From Viola odorata (lineage: Eukaryota; Streptophyta; Magnoliopsida; Malpighiales; Violaceae), in assembly GCA_963691705.1 (NCBI GenBank), contig OY829539.1, forward strand, positions 10,852,501-10,916,500: a stretch of 64,000 nucleotides of DNA, given 5' to 3'. The notes under the pieces are model-generated. The model was not told the DNA's origin. It did not search any database and worked only from the letters and a program-made list of their open reading frames with translations. Numbering within the stretch: the stretch's first letter is position 1; every line of letters starts with the position of its first letter. Below, one piece after another: positions 11,346-21,500 of the stretch. The translations under genes were made by a program, and so were the position numbers.

Positions 11346-11921
11346 ATGGCTGACTCATATTTTTTGTACACTGCTGCCCGTGACTCTCCCCCGACTCCTT
11401 CGACTTCACCAGACTCTGACCATCTTCCTTCCTCACCTCCATGGAGGCCTACCAAGTGCCTTACCAAATGCCAGGATCGCAAGAATCCAAAGAAAACAAA
11501 GAAGAAGGCCTTTGAATCCTTCTTTGCCGGTTATGAGCCTCACTACTTCACACTACAGAAGGGTGATGAAGCGCCACCGTTTGCCCCTCCTCCTCCTTTA
11601 GAGAGAGAGGCTTTTATTCAGAACACCGATTCGAGGCCAGCGGCCTCTACCATCGAAGAGGGTTCCCGTGCTAGTTATGCAGAGAGGGTTGCCCTCGCGA
11701 CAAAGCTTGTGCCCAAACCTGTCGAGTATTTCTTTTCCTATATAACAGTGGATTACCGTCATCCCCGGAGGACTATGATTACTGCTATGACATGGACTGT
11801 GCTGACGAGGATTGACGATGTCGTGTTTGTTATAGATGTCGCTGGCTCTTTAAATAAAGGAATAAAAATAGTATTTTGCTTTTTCTTCTTTACTTCTGCA
11901 TTGTGCCGTCTCCTGGGGTAA
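11346..11921 (+). CDS. Antisense gene b of element C: small low-complexity protein, unknown
   Basis: The start at 11346 is supported by the D homologue (58397-57966): both begin MADS-x-FL, followed by ARDSPPTP-x-TSPDSD and PPWRP. A basic stretch (KNPKKTKKKAFESFF) and a Pro/Glu-rich middle follow. In D the protein ends at 143 residues with an acidic tail (GEDDDDVVYCYG). In C a matching acidic stretch exists in another frame near 11768-11810, so the last third of the annotated frame is probably out of frame. AATAAA signals occur at ~11850-11865. No domain is recognised; composition suggests a disordered protein. Confidence 0.5.
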   Translation: MADSYFLYTAARDSPPTPSTSPDSDHLPSSPPWRPTKCLTKCQDRKNPKKTKKKAFESFFAGYEPHYFTLQKGDEAPPFAPPPPLEREAFIQNTDSRPAASTIEEGSRASYAERVALATKLVPKPVEYFFSYITVDYRHPRRTMITAMTWTVLTRIDDVVFVIDVAGSLNKGIKIVFCFFFFTSALCRLLG

Positions 11922-12307
11922 CTGACGCTGACCAGCCAGTTATCGCTTCACACGACCATCTTTTTTGACTTCGTGCAATTCACGACCCTTGCTTTGTGAG
12001 ATTTGAGGCGAGTGCTTGACTTTAAGCTTCCTGTCAGAACCTTTCCACGTGTTGCACTTATGTTACACGTGTCCTGCTGCGATGGGCTGCCTGATCGTCT
12101 GGTTTTCAGCCATCTTTCTTAAAAGGAAATTCGTTCCTTCTTTCTACTCTTTCGCTCTTCTTTTAAATTTCATCTCTCTTCACTTTTTCACTCGCTCCGA
12201 GGAAATTCTCTCGCTCGTATCCAGACGATCCGCCTATTAATTTCGCTCTTCTTTTTCAAGGTATTCTGCCTCGCACAAGATCTCAGTCCGGCTCTCTGGT
12301 TATTCCC

Positions 12308-14306
12308 GTGGCAGTCTCTCGAGATGTTGAAATCGAAAACACCCCTAGCATCTTTACCTGCCCCACTGTTCTGCATCTCAAATTAGAAAGCAATGGTATT
12401 ACTTTCCCCAGGGGTCACCGCCCTTCTATTCCTACTAGCACTATGAGTCTCCATAGCAGGCTTTGGAGGACTCGTAGGATACTTTATTTTAAGATGTTTC
12501 AATATGGGTTCCGCCTCCCTGTTCACACCACACTAGAGAACGTACTGCGTGAGTATGGGCTTAACCCTGCGCAGATCACCCCTTCCTCGTGGAGTGGCAT
12601 CTACGCTTTTCTCCACGCTTGCGAGTTGAAAGATATTCTCGTTCCCTATGTCACTTTGTTTCGCAAGTTTTTGACTCTAGTATGTCGCAACGGCTTTGTT
12701 GATATTACCCCAAGATGGGGTGATGCCTTAGTCGAGCCTTTTTGGCAAAGATTTCAAGGATTTGAGGAGAGCGTCGAAGACTGGAAGAGCGGTTTCTTCA
12801 TTGTCGAATTACCCTCTCGTCTGTGGCGCTCTGGTTTCAACCTGGATGTTGTTGATTCGGTGAAGCCAGTAACTCTATCTAGGGAAGAATTAGGCCAGGT
12901 CAACGCCTTGCTAGAGATAGAGTCGTCCTTTCAGATCTGAAACTTTGCCTGGTATAGGCCTTTATCTGAGTGTACCATAGGTGAATTTTTGGGTTTTGTC
13001 ATTATCTTACTTATCCCTTGTTTACTATCATGGCTTTCGCAGGGAATACTATCGCTCGTCTGCTTCCAAAGGGTGACGTTCCTCCTAAGATTATTCCGCC
13101 TCCAGTGTCGACTCCTTCTATTTCTGCTAGGGCCCCGACTGACCACTGCATGCCCATAAAGAAAAGGGCTTCGAACGCGGCTCTTTCGAGGGAGATTGAT
13201 ACTTCTACCCACACTTCTACCTTCATGGAGAATTGGTTGCCAACTCGGAAAGGGGGTCTGGCTCTGGTTCACCAATAATTGAGACAAAGATATTTTCTTA
13301 CGGGGCCTAGGATATGGAGGACATGGATACAGAGCTGAGTCTTCACCCAGCCTCCGCGGCTCAGAGAAAAAGGTTGAGGGAAGAGAGCGAGACTCGGCTG
13401 CCGAGGTCGTCTCCTCCCAACGGGGTTCCCGCATCTGCAATGATATCGCCATCGGTGGCAGACTCCACTCCAGTCATGGAGCCTCCCCATTCGCCCATTG
13501 GTTCCTGTATCCCTAACGTGGTGGCACCAGTTCAGGATACTACTGGTTCTTTTTTCTTTCCCCCAAAATTTCCTTGCCCGTTGTTCCTTACTTCCATTCC
13601 AGATACCGATGGTTCAATCGATAGTTCTGCCCGTTCCTTTGTTGCTGATCTCTCCCCTGACGGGCCCCAAGGCGCCCCTTCCCACCAACTAGATTTGTCA
13701 AAGTTTGGGACTGACGGGTTTCGTGCCTTGGGTGTATCAGACCCCTTGCCGCGAGACTAGCCCACGACTATCTTGGCCTGCGAGATGTTCCGCGTCCCTG
13801 AGGATGAGAATAGGTTACTGCAGCTTCCTCTTGAGATTCAGCGTGCACGCGCTATGAATAACTGCCTTGCCATCTTTCGGGAACTTCATTACTTTATCAA
13901 GGCCCATGGTGAGCAGTTCCAAGATCCTGTTACCTTGGCTAAGGTGGAAGAGTTGACGAGGCTCCAGAAACATACCCAAGCCGAGCTGCGCGAGTGCCGT
14001 GCTGACCTTGCTCGGGAGAGGTCTAGAGGAAAAGCCAAGGTGGAAGCTTTGGAGGCGGTGGCTGCCGAGAAGAAGAATTCTCTTCTTCGTGAAGAGATAT
14101 CATCTCGCGATGCTGATTTGGCGAAGGCTTCGTCGAACGTGACTTGGTGGAAGAAGAAGGTCGTACGAGCCTTTACTACTAGGTTCGCGGATCAGTGTCG
14201 CGGTAGGGCTTTTGATCCTGCTGAAGTTGCCGAGTATGCCTCCGCGAAAATGAAAGAGATTGATGAGAGCCAAGAAGGCTTCTTTTTCTCCGAAGAGGAG
14301 TGTTGA
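12308..14306 (+). pseudogene. Antisense gene c of element C: PF04195-like plus coiled coil, two exons, broken
   Basis: Exon 1 (about 12308-12980) encodes a region like PF04195, the 'putative gypsy-type transposon' family: MFQYGFRLP (~12495), LNPAQITPSSWSGIYAFLHAC (~12560) and LPSRLWRSGFN (~12810). An intron at 12981-13042 (62 bp; AG|GTGAAT donor, TTTCGCAG acceptor) leads to exon 2 in matching phase (GNTIARLLP). Exon 2 carries the VADLS ... HQLDLS ... GFRALG motif (~13640-13735) and a Glu/Arg/Lys-rich coiled coil (~13960-14110). Damage: TGA at 12938-12940, a frameshift near 13260-13274, TAG at 13308-13310 and TAG at 13758-13760. The D copy at 57503-55263 has the same plan. Function is unknown; it is a paralogue of gene d. 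Confidence 0.65.
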
Positions 14307-14806
14307 GACGACACCCATGCGAGGCCCCTTTGATGCCGGTTGATTGAGGTGTCGCTTTACTATCTGTTCCGCTGTTGTACTATTTTTTCTATTTGGACTT
14401 TGATGCCGCCTCCTTGGTTTGTAATAACTAATAAATCTTATGTACTTGGCCAAATAATACATGTACCTTGGCGGTGTCGCCTTCTTGTTGAGTTTACTTA
14501 TCACTTGTCTGCTTGTACTGTGTGTTACACTTTTTGCATGTCGCAGCGCTGTAACTTGCCTTCTCTTTCGTTGGACCTGACTCCACTTTTCAGAGCATTT
14601 AATGCTCTGACTTCTTTTCTTGGTACAAAAGAGACAGTCATGATGCTCTAGGCACACGTGTCTGCAAAGGGAAGCGCTATGGGAATGGTGAGGCTGAAAG
14701 CGTCTTTTCACTGGCCTGGGACTGTACCCGTTTCCTGCGTCCCTTATTTTTGACACGTCACACGCAATGATCGCTTTGACCTGTCGTTTCACTTGAGCCC
14801 TAGGGT

Positions 14807-14813
14807 TATAAAA
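14807..14813 (+). promoter_or_regulatory. TATA box of antisense gene d (C)
   Basis: TATAAAA within the 15 bp string AGGGTTATAAAACCC, present identically in D upstream of its gene d (minus strand, around 54825-54811). The start codon lies 156 bp downstream here and about 170 bp downstream in D. Confidence 0.65.
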
Positions 14814-14968
14814 CCCATCTCATCTTTCTTTCTCATCTTTTGCTGCTTCTTTCCCTAAGAAAAGAACACAACTTCTCTTCCTCTAGTTGCGATCCGCCGC
14901 CACCTGGGTGCCCTAACCTTCTTTCCCAAAAAGGTACCTTCTACTCTTCCCTTAGCTTAACCTTATTC

Positions 14969-17322
14969 ATGGCTCGTAATCGCCATTATTCCCAACCCCA
15001 ATCTGCTGGGGAAGGAGATATTGAGAATACCGTCTCCACTATTGCTTCCACCGCCGTTCTTCGGCGGCAGTTGCAAAATTATAATGCCAACCTTGATCAT
15101 TTGGATGGGTATTCCATTGAAATTGCCCCTAAGTCGCTTCGTCTCAACAGCGAGCTGCCTGGAAATTGTAGGATTCTTTATGCAAAAATGTTTAATTACG
15201 ATTTTCGACTCCCTCTGGATCCTTTGATTACAGAATTGTTTTCTGAATTTGATTTGAACGCTGCCCAGTTAAGTCCGAATGCTTACTGTGGCATTTATGC
15301 CTTTATAGCTCTCTGTAGACATGTAGGGATTGAATCCCCCTCTCTGTTACTGCTTCGATCCGTATTTCAACTGTATAACCATAGTAATGGTGTCATAGCG
15401 ATATCGCCTCGCTATGACGATGACTCACTAAAACCCTTCACCTGGAAATTATTACATCTTGAATCCTCTGTTGACGCCTAGAAGAAGGGGTTTTTTATCG
15501 TCACTTTGCCTGAGCCTTTGTGGCGAAGTGGGTTTAATTTGAGCATTAGGGACGGTGCCTGGGGTGGGAGGCCGCACCTAGGACCAGTTGAGCAAGGTTG
15601 GTTGGACAAATTGCTCAACCTGATAGGGATTCCTGGTGTTCATACTCGCGAGCTTGCGTGTCGGGGCGACATCCGAGGCTGTATCCAAAGTGAGCACGCT
15701 CCATTTCATTCGTTCTTCCCTGTCGGTACTAACTCTAACATTTTTCTCTTATTCCTGCAGCTCCTCTAGCCGGGTGGAAGGCCGAGTGTATTAAGAAACG
15801 AGAAAAAAGAGCTCAGCGGAGAAGGGAATAAGAGGCTCTTGTTGCTGCTACTGCTGGTGTCGCTGCTAACGTTGCGCACCCGTCCACCTCTGCGCCTGAG
15901 TCTTCTTCTCGTCCTCAAGCGGAAGTTACTACCGCTTCGGCCACTGAGCCAATTTCTTCCACGAGCGCGGACCCTACTCAAGCGTCATCTTCTCGACCTC
16001 CAGTTGCTAAGAGGAGGAGAAGGACTATCCGTATCTGCGTCATCGCTCCTACTCGCCCTTCTATTCCAGTTTCTGAGGTTGTTCTTGCAAATTCTTGTAA
16101 ATTTATTATTCCATTTACCTGCCTCTTTATTCTCTTTATTTTTTCTCCATAGGGTACCGCTGCTGTTTCTTCTACTTCTCCTTCCCCCGACGGTATGGAC
16201 CTGACGCATATTCTTGGTCCTAAGAGGCCGCGCCTCAGTGAGGATGCCCCTTCATCGGATGGTCTTGCCTCCAATCAGGAAAGGCAGGAAGGTGTCGCTG
16301 GTACTGGCCCTTTGCCAGGCGATCAAGCCTTTGAGCTGCCGGGGAATAGGGCTGCCTCCGCGCCCTTTCCTCAATATCCTTCTTCTTTTGCCGCGTCACC
16401 TCCTCCTCCTAGCCATCCACTGGTCTTCATAGGCGACCTATCAGAGAGCGACTTTCCTCCCTTACAGGCCGCTGGTTTTGGTCTTGACATAGGAACATCC
16501 TCTCGTTCCCCTCCGTCTCCTCCTAACGTCTTCTTTGTTCCTGCGGCCACTCAAACAATCTCTCCTTCCCTCGCGTCTGTTGAGACTCCCCGTTTGGTGG
16601 CTGACTTGAGTACCATGATTTCTGGCGGGGCCGCCACCCACCAAGTCGACTTAAGCAATATTTGTCAACGCGGGTTCCCAGCGTTAGGGGGCGACAACTC
16701 TTTAGCGACATCTGCTTACTTGGCGGCGCATATACTTTCGCTTGAGGAGGAGGAGCGAGCTTTCCTTTCTCATGCCCACGGGGACCAACTGTAGCGGATA
16801 CGTACTCAACTATTCTCTGCTCTTCAAGATTTCCATTACTGGTCAAAGGATGTGACGAAGCGAGTGAGCTCTCTCAGCTCTTCCTCCGAGGAATGGCGCG
16901 ACACTAATCGTCAGCTTTTGGAGGAAATTAACAGGAACCAAGAGGAGCTGGGGAGGAATCGAGAAGAGTTGAGGAAATATGCCGAAGAGTAGCAGAATAT
17001 GGAAGCCAACCTGGTGGCTGTGAGGAGAGAGTTAGAGGAGGCTAGGGGGTGCGAAGCCACGAAGGATGCCGACCTATAAGTAGAACGAGGTCGAAATGTC
17101 GCGCTTGTGGAGGAAACGGCGGACAAGTGCAAGTGGTTCTCAGAACAGACTGCGGGCCTCATGGCCGACTGCTTTATTGAGCGTTATGGCCGAGATAAGT
17201 TTGATGCCGATGCTATCATTCAGCTCTTCAAAAACAAGTTAGGGGGCCTTACGGAGGATGGCTACTACCGGGTGAAGAGGCCACGCGGGAGCGAGGAGGA
17301 CGACAGCCTGTCAGGGCCATAG
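14969..17322 (+). pseudogene. Antisense gene d of element C: PF04195-like plus coiled coil, three exons
   Basis: Exons 14969-15689, 15761-16077 and 16153-17322 join with consistent phases (1, then 0) into a 735-codon frame; introns are 71 and 75 bp with GT/AG ends (AAA|GTGAGC, CCTGCAG; GAG|GTTGTT, CCATAG). Exon 1 holds the PF04195-like region (MFNYDFRLP, NAYCGIYAFIALC, LWRSGFN). Exon 2 is basic and Ala/Ser-rich (KKREKRAQRRR, KRRRR). Exon 3 holds VADLS ... HQVDLS ... GFPALGG (~16590-16690), a coiled coil (16880-17100) and a conserved end (FIERYGRDKFDADAI, YRVKRPRG). In-frame stops at 15479-15481, near 15829, 16792-16794, about 16990 and about 17078 are mostly explained by CAA, CAG or TGG turning into a stop. 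Function unknown; no frameshift seen. Confidence 0.7.
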
Positions 17323-17344
17323 ATTTTCTTGTTTTTCTTTTCAT

Positions 17345-17930
17345 ACGTCTGGTGTCCTCCCTTTTTGCACTTTTGTGTTTCAAGGCTTTTTGCTTATACA
17401 AGCCTCCGCTCTTGTATGAACAGCGTACATATTTTTGCCGTAACTTTACTTTGCCGATGGTCTTTTTTAATTTGTTGCTGTTTATTCACAGACTTGTAAC
17501 CAATATTGATAGAGTGATGCCGCACGCACATTCGAGCCTTCTTCGTAGGGCCATAACATGTAGTGTTCAAAGAGGTATCGCGCTTTCCTCCTCTTCGTGA
17601 GGGCCCGTGCGGTTAAACAGGGCTGACATTCTTAATCATCTTGAACTGTGTTTAGGATAACAACATGACCGTCATTCGGTCGGGATACTCTACCTTTCCA
17701 TGGCATCATTACTTTCTCAGGTGCTTTGCCACCTCGATGCTTTGCCAACTTTCCTGTACATTTTCACTTATTGTTTATGTTAGTAGCGACATATGACAAA
17801 GGGTCTTAATTACCTTGGGGTGTTGTCGCGTATCCTCCAAGCTCACTTGGCGCGATCCCCCCGAGATGTCGCTCGTGTCACATACTCATCCAGCCATCTT
17901 CACCGGGTTTGTTCCTTCCGGTTACTCGCT
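17345..17930 (+). other. 3' flank of gene d, element C
   Basis: About 590 bp of T-rich non-coding sequence after the gene d stop; I see no further gene. It leads into the repeat array between the convergent gene sets. Confidence 0.4.
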
Positions 17931-18490
17931 GGGGTATCGTGACTCCTCCTATTTCCTCAATTGGTAGGGAAGTGCCTCATCTTAGTGAGCCTCCTAATCA
18001 AGGTCGGCCATCACGAGGATAGGACTTTTCACTTCTCAGCGTTGTCACCTCGCACCTCGAAATGTGCCTCATCTTAACGATGTGCCTGTGTTAGCGCCGC
18101 CATCGTAAGGGTAGGATTTTCACTTCCGGGGTGGAGTTTTTATCTTCCCTGGGGTCGTGCCTCATCTTAGTGATCAACCGCCTTTGTGAGCACGGGTTGT
18201 CACAAGGGTAGGATTTGCACTCCCAGGGGAGTCGGGGCGTGCCTCGTCTCGGTATACCGCCTATGTGAGCACGGGTATCCCAGGATAGGACTTTTCACTC
18301 CCGACAGTGCTGGAGCGTGTCTCATCTTAGTGAGCCGCCTAATCAAGGGCGGCCTCACAAGGATAGAATTTTCACTTCCAGCACCATATATTTCCAGGGT
18401 CGCCGGGGCGTGCCTCGTCTTAGTGGCTCGTCTATGTTAGCCCGGCCTGCCACAAGGTTAGGACTTTTCACTCCCGACACCCTCTTCTCT
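17930..18490. repeat. Imperfect repeats between antisense genes and pol (C)
   Basis: About six imperfect units of 60-110 bp. The best conserved parts are 'cctcatcttagtgagc', an inverted pair (ccgcc ... ggcgg, ~18340) and 'ggataggacttttcact' (for example ~18017, ~18290, ~18360, ~18460). Element D has the same motifs in the equivalent place and the same orientation relative to gag-pol (51300-51760). They lie where transcripts from the two strands would converge. Confidence 0.7.
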
Positions 18491-18569
18491 GTTATCTGCA
18501 CACCACAGACAACCAATAAAGAACAAGACATATCTCCCAAATAGTTGTTAGAGTATGCGCCACGACATG

Positions 18570-21500
18570 TCAAATTCTAGAGTGATATAATTTCAAGCGA
18601 GCAATATTCCAAGAGTTAGGTAAGGGGGTACCATCAAGTGTTTCCAGGTGATATGCCCCCTTCCCGATAACGCGGGTGACACGGTATGGGCCCTCCCAAT
18701 TTGAGCTAAGTTTCCACATCCGTTGGCCCGCCGCTCGCTTGTCCCTAAGTACCAAATCTCCCGCCTTGAGTAGTCGCTCCTTAACGTGTCTATTGTGATA
18801 CTGCGCCATTTTCCTTTTATAGTGCATTGTTTTCAGGAGGGCTTCCTCATGTAGCTCAGGTAACGCATCAAGGTTAGCTCGTAACCTTTCTTCGTTTAGT
18901 TCCTCCTTGAAGTATTCAACCCTTAGGCTTAGAGTGTCGATTTCCACAGGCGTGACAGCTTCGGTGCTAAAGGCCATCGCAAAGGGCGTTTCACCTGTGC
19001 TAGTTTTAACAGTCATGCGGTAGGCCCATATTATGTAGGGTAGCTCATCTGGTCATTTCTTTTTTGAGCCCTCCAGATTTTTCTTGATGCCGCTCAGGAT
19101 GCTTCGATTGGTCACCTCTGCCTGGCCGTTAGTCTAGGGATGCGCCACAGAGGAAAACCTTTATTCGATCTGGAATTCCTCACATTGTTCCTTGAAGAAG
19201 TGGCTGGTAAATTGCGTCCCATTATCACTGACCAGCACACGAGGTACCCCGAAGCGCATGATGACTTGCTGCTTAAAAAAGTGCCATACTTTCTCTGTTG
19301 TAATGTTGGCTACCGCTTCCGCTTCTGCCCATTTTGTGAAGTAGTCTACAACCATGATTATGAATTTCTGTTGGGATCTCGCCTTAGGAAAAGGGCCTAG
19401 AATGTCAATTCCCCACTTAGCGAAAGGGCAGGGGGCCACGATTTGAGAGATTTCTGTGGCAGGTCGCCAGGGGATTTTAGCAAATTCTTGGCATTTGTGG
19501 CATGTTTGCACGAAGTTGTTGCAATCCCTACGGATGGTGGGCTAGTAGAATCCTGACCGAAACACTTGTGCGGCCATGGTGTCGCCCGATACGTGCATAC
19601 CACAGATCCCTTCATGAATCTCGCGCAGGGTGTGGAGGCCTTCCTGTTCAGTTATGCATTTTGCCACTGGGTGGGAGAAACATCTCCGGATTAGTTCCCC
19701 ATCATAGTAGGTGCATCTTGCCGCTTGTTTCAATACTTTTTTCCTTTCTGCATTGTCGCTCGGCAACTCGTCGTGCTTTAAGAATTTTATTGCGGGGATC
19801 CTCCAATCCTTTTCAATTTCTTCTATACACAGCGACAGCTGTTCCTCCATGAAAGACGGCACTGACTTTTCCTCGTAGTACACGTCCTTTGGTATGATTG
19901 CCTCCTGATTAGCTACCATTTTGGCAAGGTTGTCTGCCTCGGTATTGTCCTCTCGAGGAATATGTTCAAAGGTGACGCACACGCCGCTTTGTTCTATTTC
20001 CATCAATTCTCGCTTTACTTTCGAGAGGTATTGCACCATGATGGGCTCTCTGGCTTGGGAGTGTCCCAAGACTTGGTCTATTATTAGCTTGGAGTCACCT
20101 CGTATTTTCAATCGTGGGGCTCCTGTTACCGCACCACATTCGGCTTTGGTGAAGAGGTTTCTTCCTATTCTGAGCCCGGCTAATAACGCTTCATACTCTG
20201 CTGCGTTATTAGATAATGGTTGTAAGATTCTGATGGAATGTCGCGCTTGTACCTCGTGCGGCCTGATCATGTAAATACCGGTTCCTGCCAGTTCTTGATT
20301 TTTAGCGCCATCCACGTAGATGACCCATGAGCCCTCATAGGCCTCCGAGGGTGGGAGCTTTGCAATATTCTCTTCCTCCTCGAGCGGCTCCGCCACAGGG
20401 TCCCTGGCAAAGGTGCACTCGGCAATGAAATCCGCCAGGACCTGGGCTTTTATAGATGGTCGAGCCTTATACTGTAATCCATACTACTCAAGCTAGATTG
20501 CCCAAATCAGCATTCTCCCAGAAGACTCTGGTTTGCTGAAAATTTTCTTTAGGGGCTGATCTGTGAGCACAATAAATGGATGGGCCTAGAAGTACCTGTC
20601 CATCTTTCGTGTGGAATGTATTAGGGCGAATGCCACCTTCTCGATGTGGGTGTACCGCACCTTAGCATCCTTTAACACATGACTGACAAAGAAGACGGGT
20701 CGGTGGGCATGATTGTCCTCCCGTACTAGGACAACACTGACTACTTCATCTGCACCGCCGAGATATAGGAATAGGGTGTCGCCCGGTTCGGGTCGTGTTA
20801 ACACCAGGTCGGATGACAGATAGGTTTTCAAGCCTATGAACGCTTCTTCGCATTCTTGCGTCTATCCAAAAGGAGCCTTTCTGCGTATGACTTTAAAGAA
20901 CGGCAGGCATCTCTCGCCCTGCTTAGAGATAAATCACCCTAAAGCAATGACACGTCCTGTCAACCTTTGGACCTCTTGGACGGTTCGCGGCGATGCCATG
21001 TCATGGATGGCCTTAACCTTTGACGGGTTCAGCTGGATGCCTTTTTGGCTTACCACGTACCCCAAAAAATTTCCCGTCTGAAATGCGAATGCGCATTTGC
21101 GAGGATTCAGTTTCATTTTGTATTTCCTTAATGTGTCAAACACCTCTTGTAGATCTGCCAAATGGTCACTGAAGCTTCGGCTCTTGACCAATAAGTCATC
21201 TACGTAGGCTTCTACATTTTTCCCGATTTGCCTCTCGAACACTTTGTTCACCATGCGATGAAAAGTTCCCCAGCATTCTTCAAGCCAAACGGCATCGCTG
21301 TGTAACAATAGGTGGCCTTTGGGGTTATGAATGCCGTTTTCCCTTCGTCTTCTTTGGCCATGGGAATCTGATGGTATCCGGAGTTGGCGTCCAAAGAACT
21401 TAAATATGCGTACCCAGCAGTTTGATCGACTAACTGATCAATCCTAGGAAGCGGATAACAGTCCTTGGGGTAGGCGTCGTTTAAGTCAGTGAAATCAATG

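Noticed and set aside
12308..17322. A separate DNA transposon carrying a PF04195 'transposase'
   Set aside because: The genes lie strictly between the pol end and the 3' LTR in both C and D, with no terminal inverted repeats of their own. The family name reflects its occurrence in gypsy elements, not a shown transposase activity.
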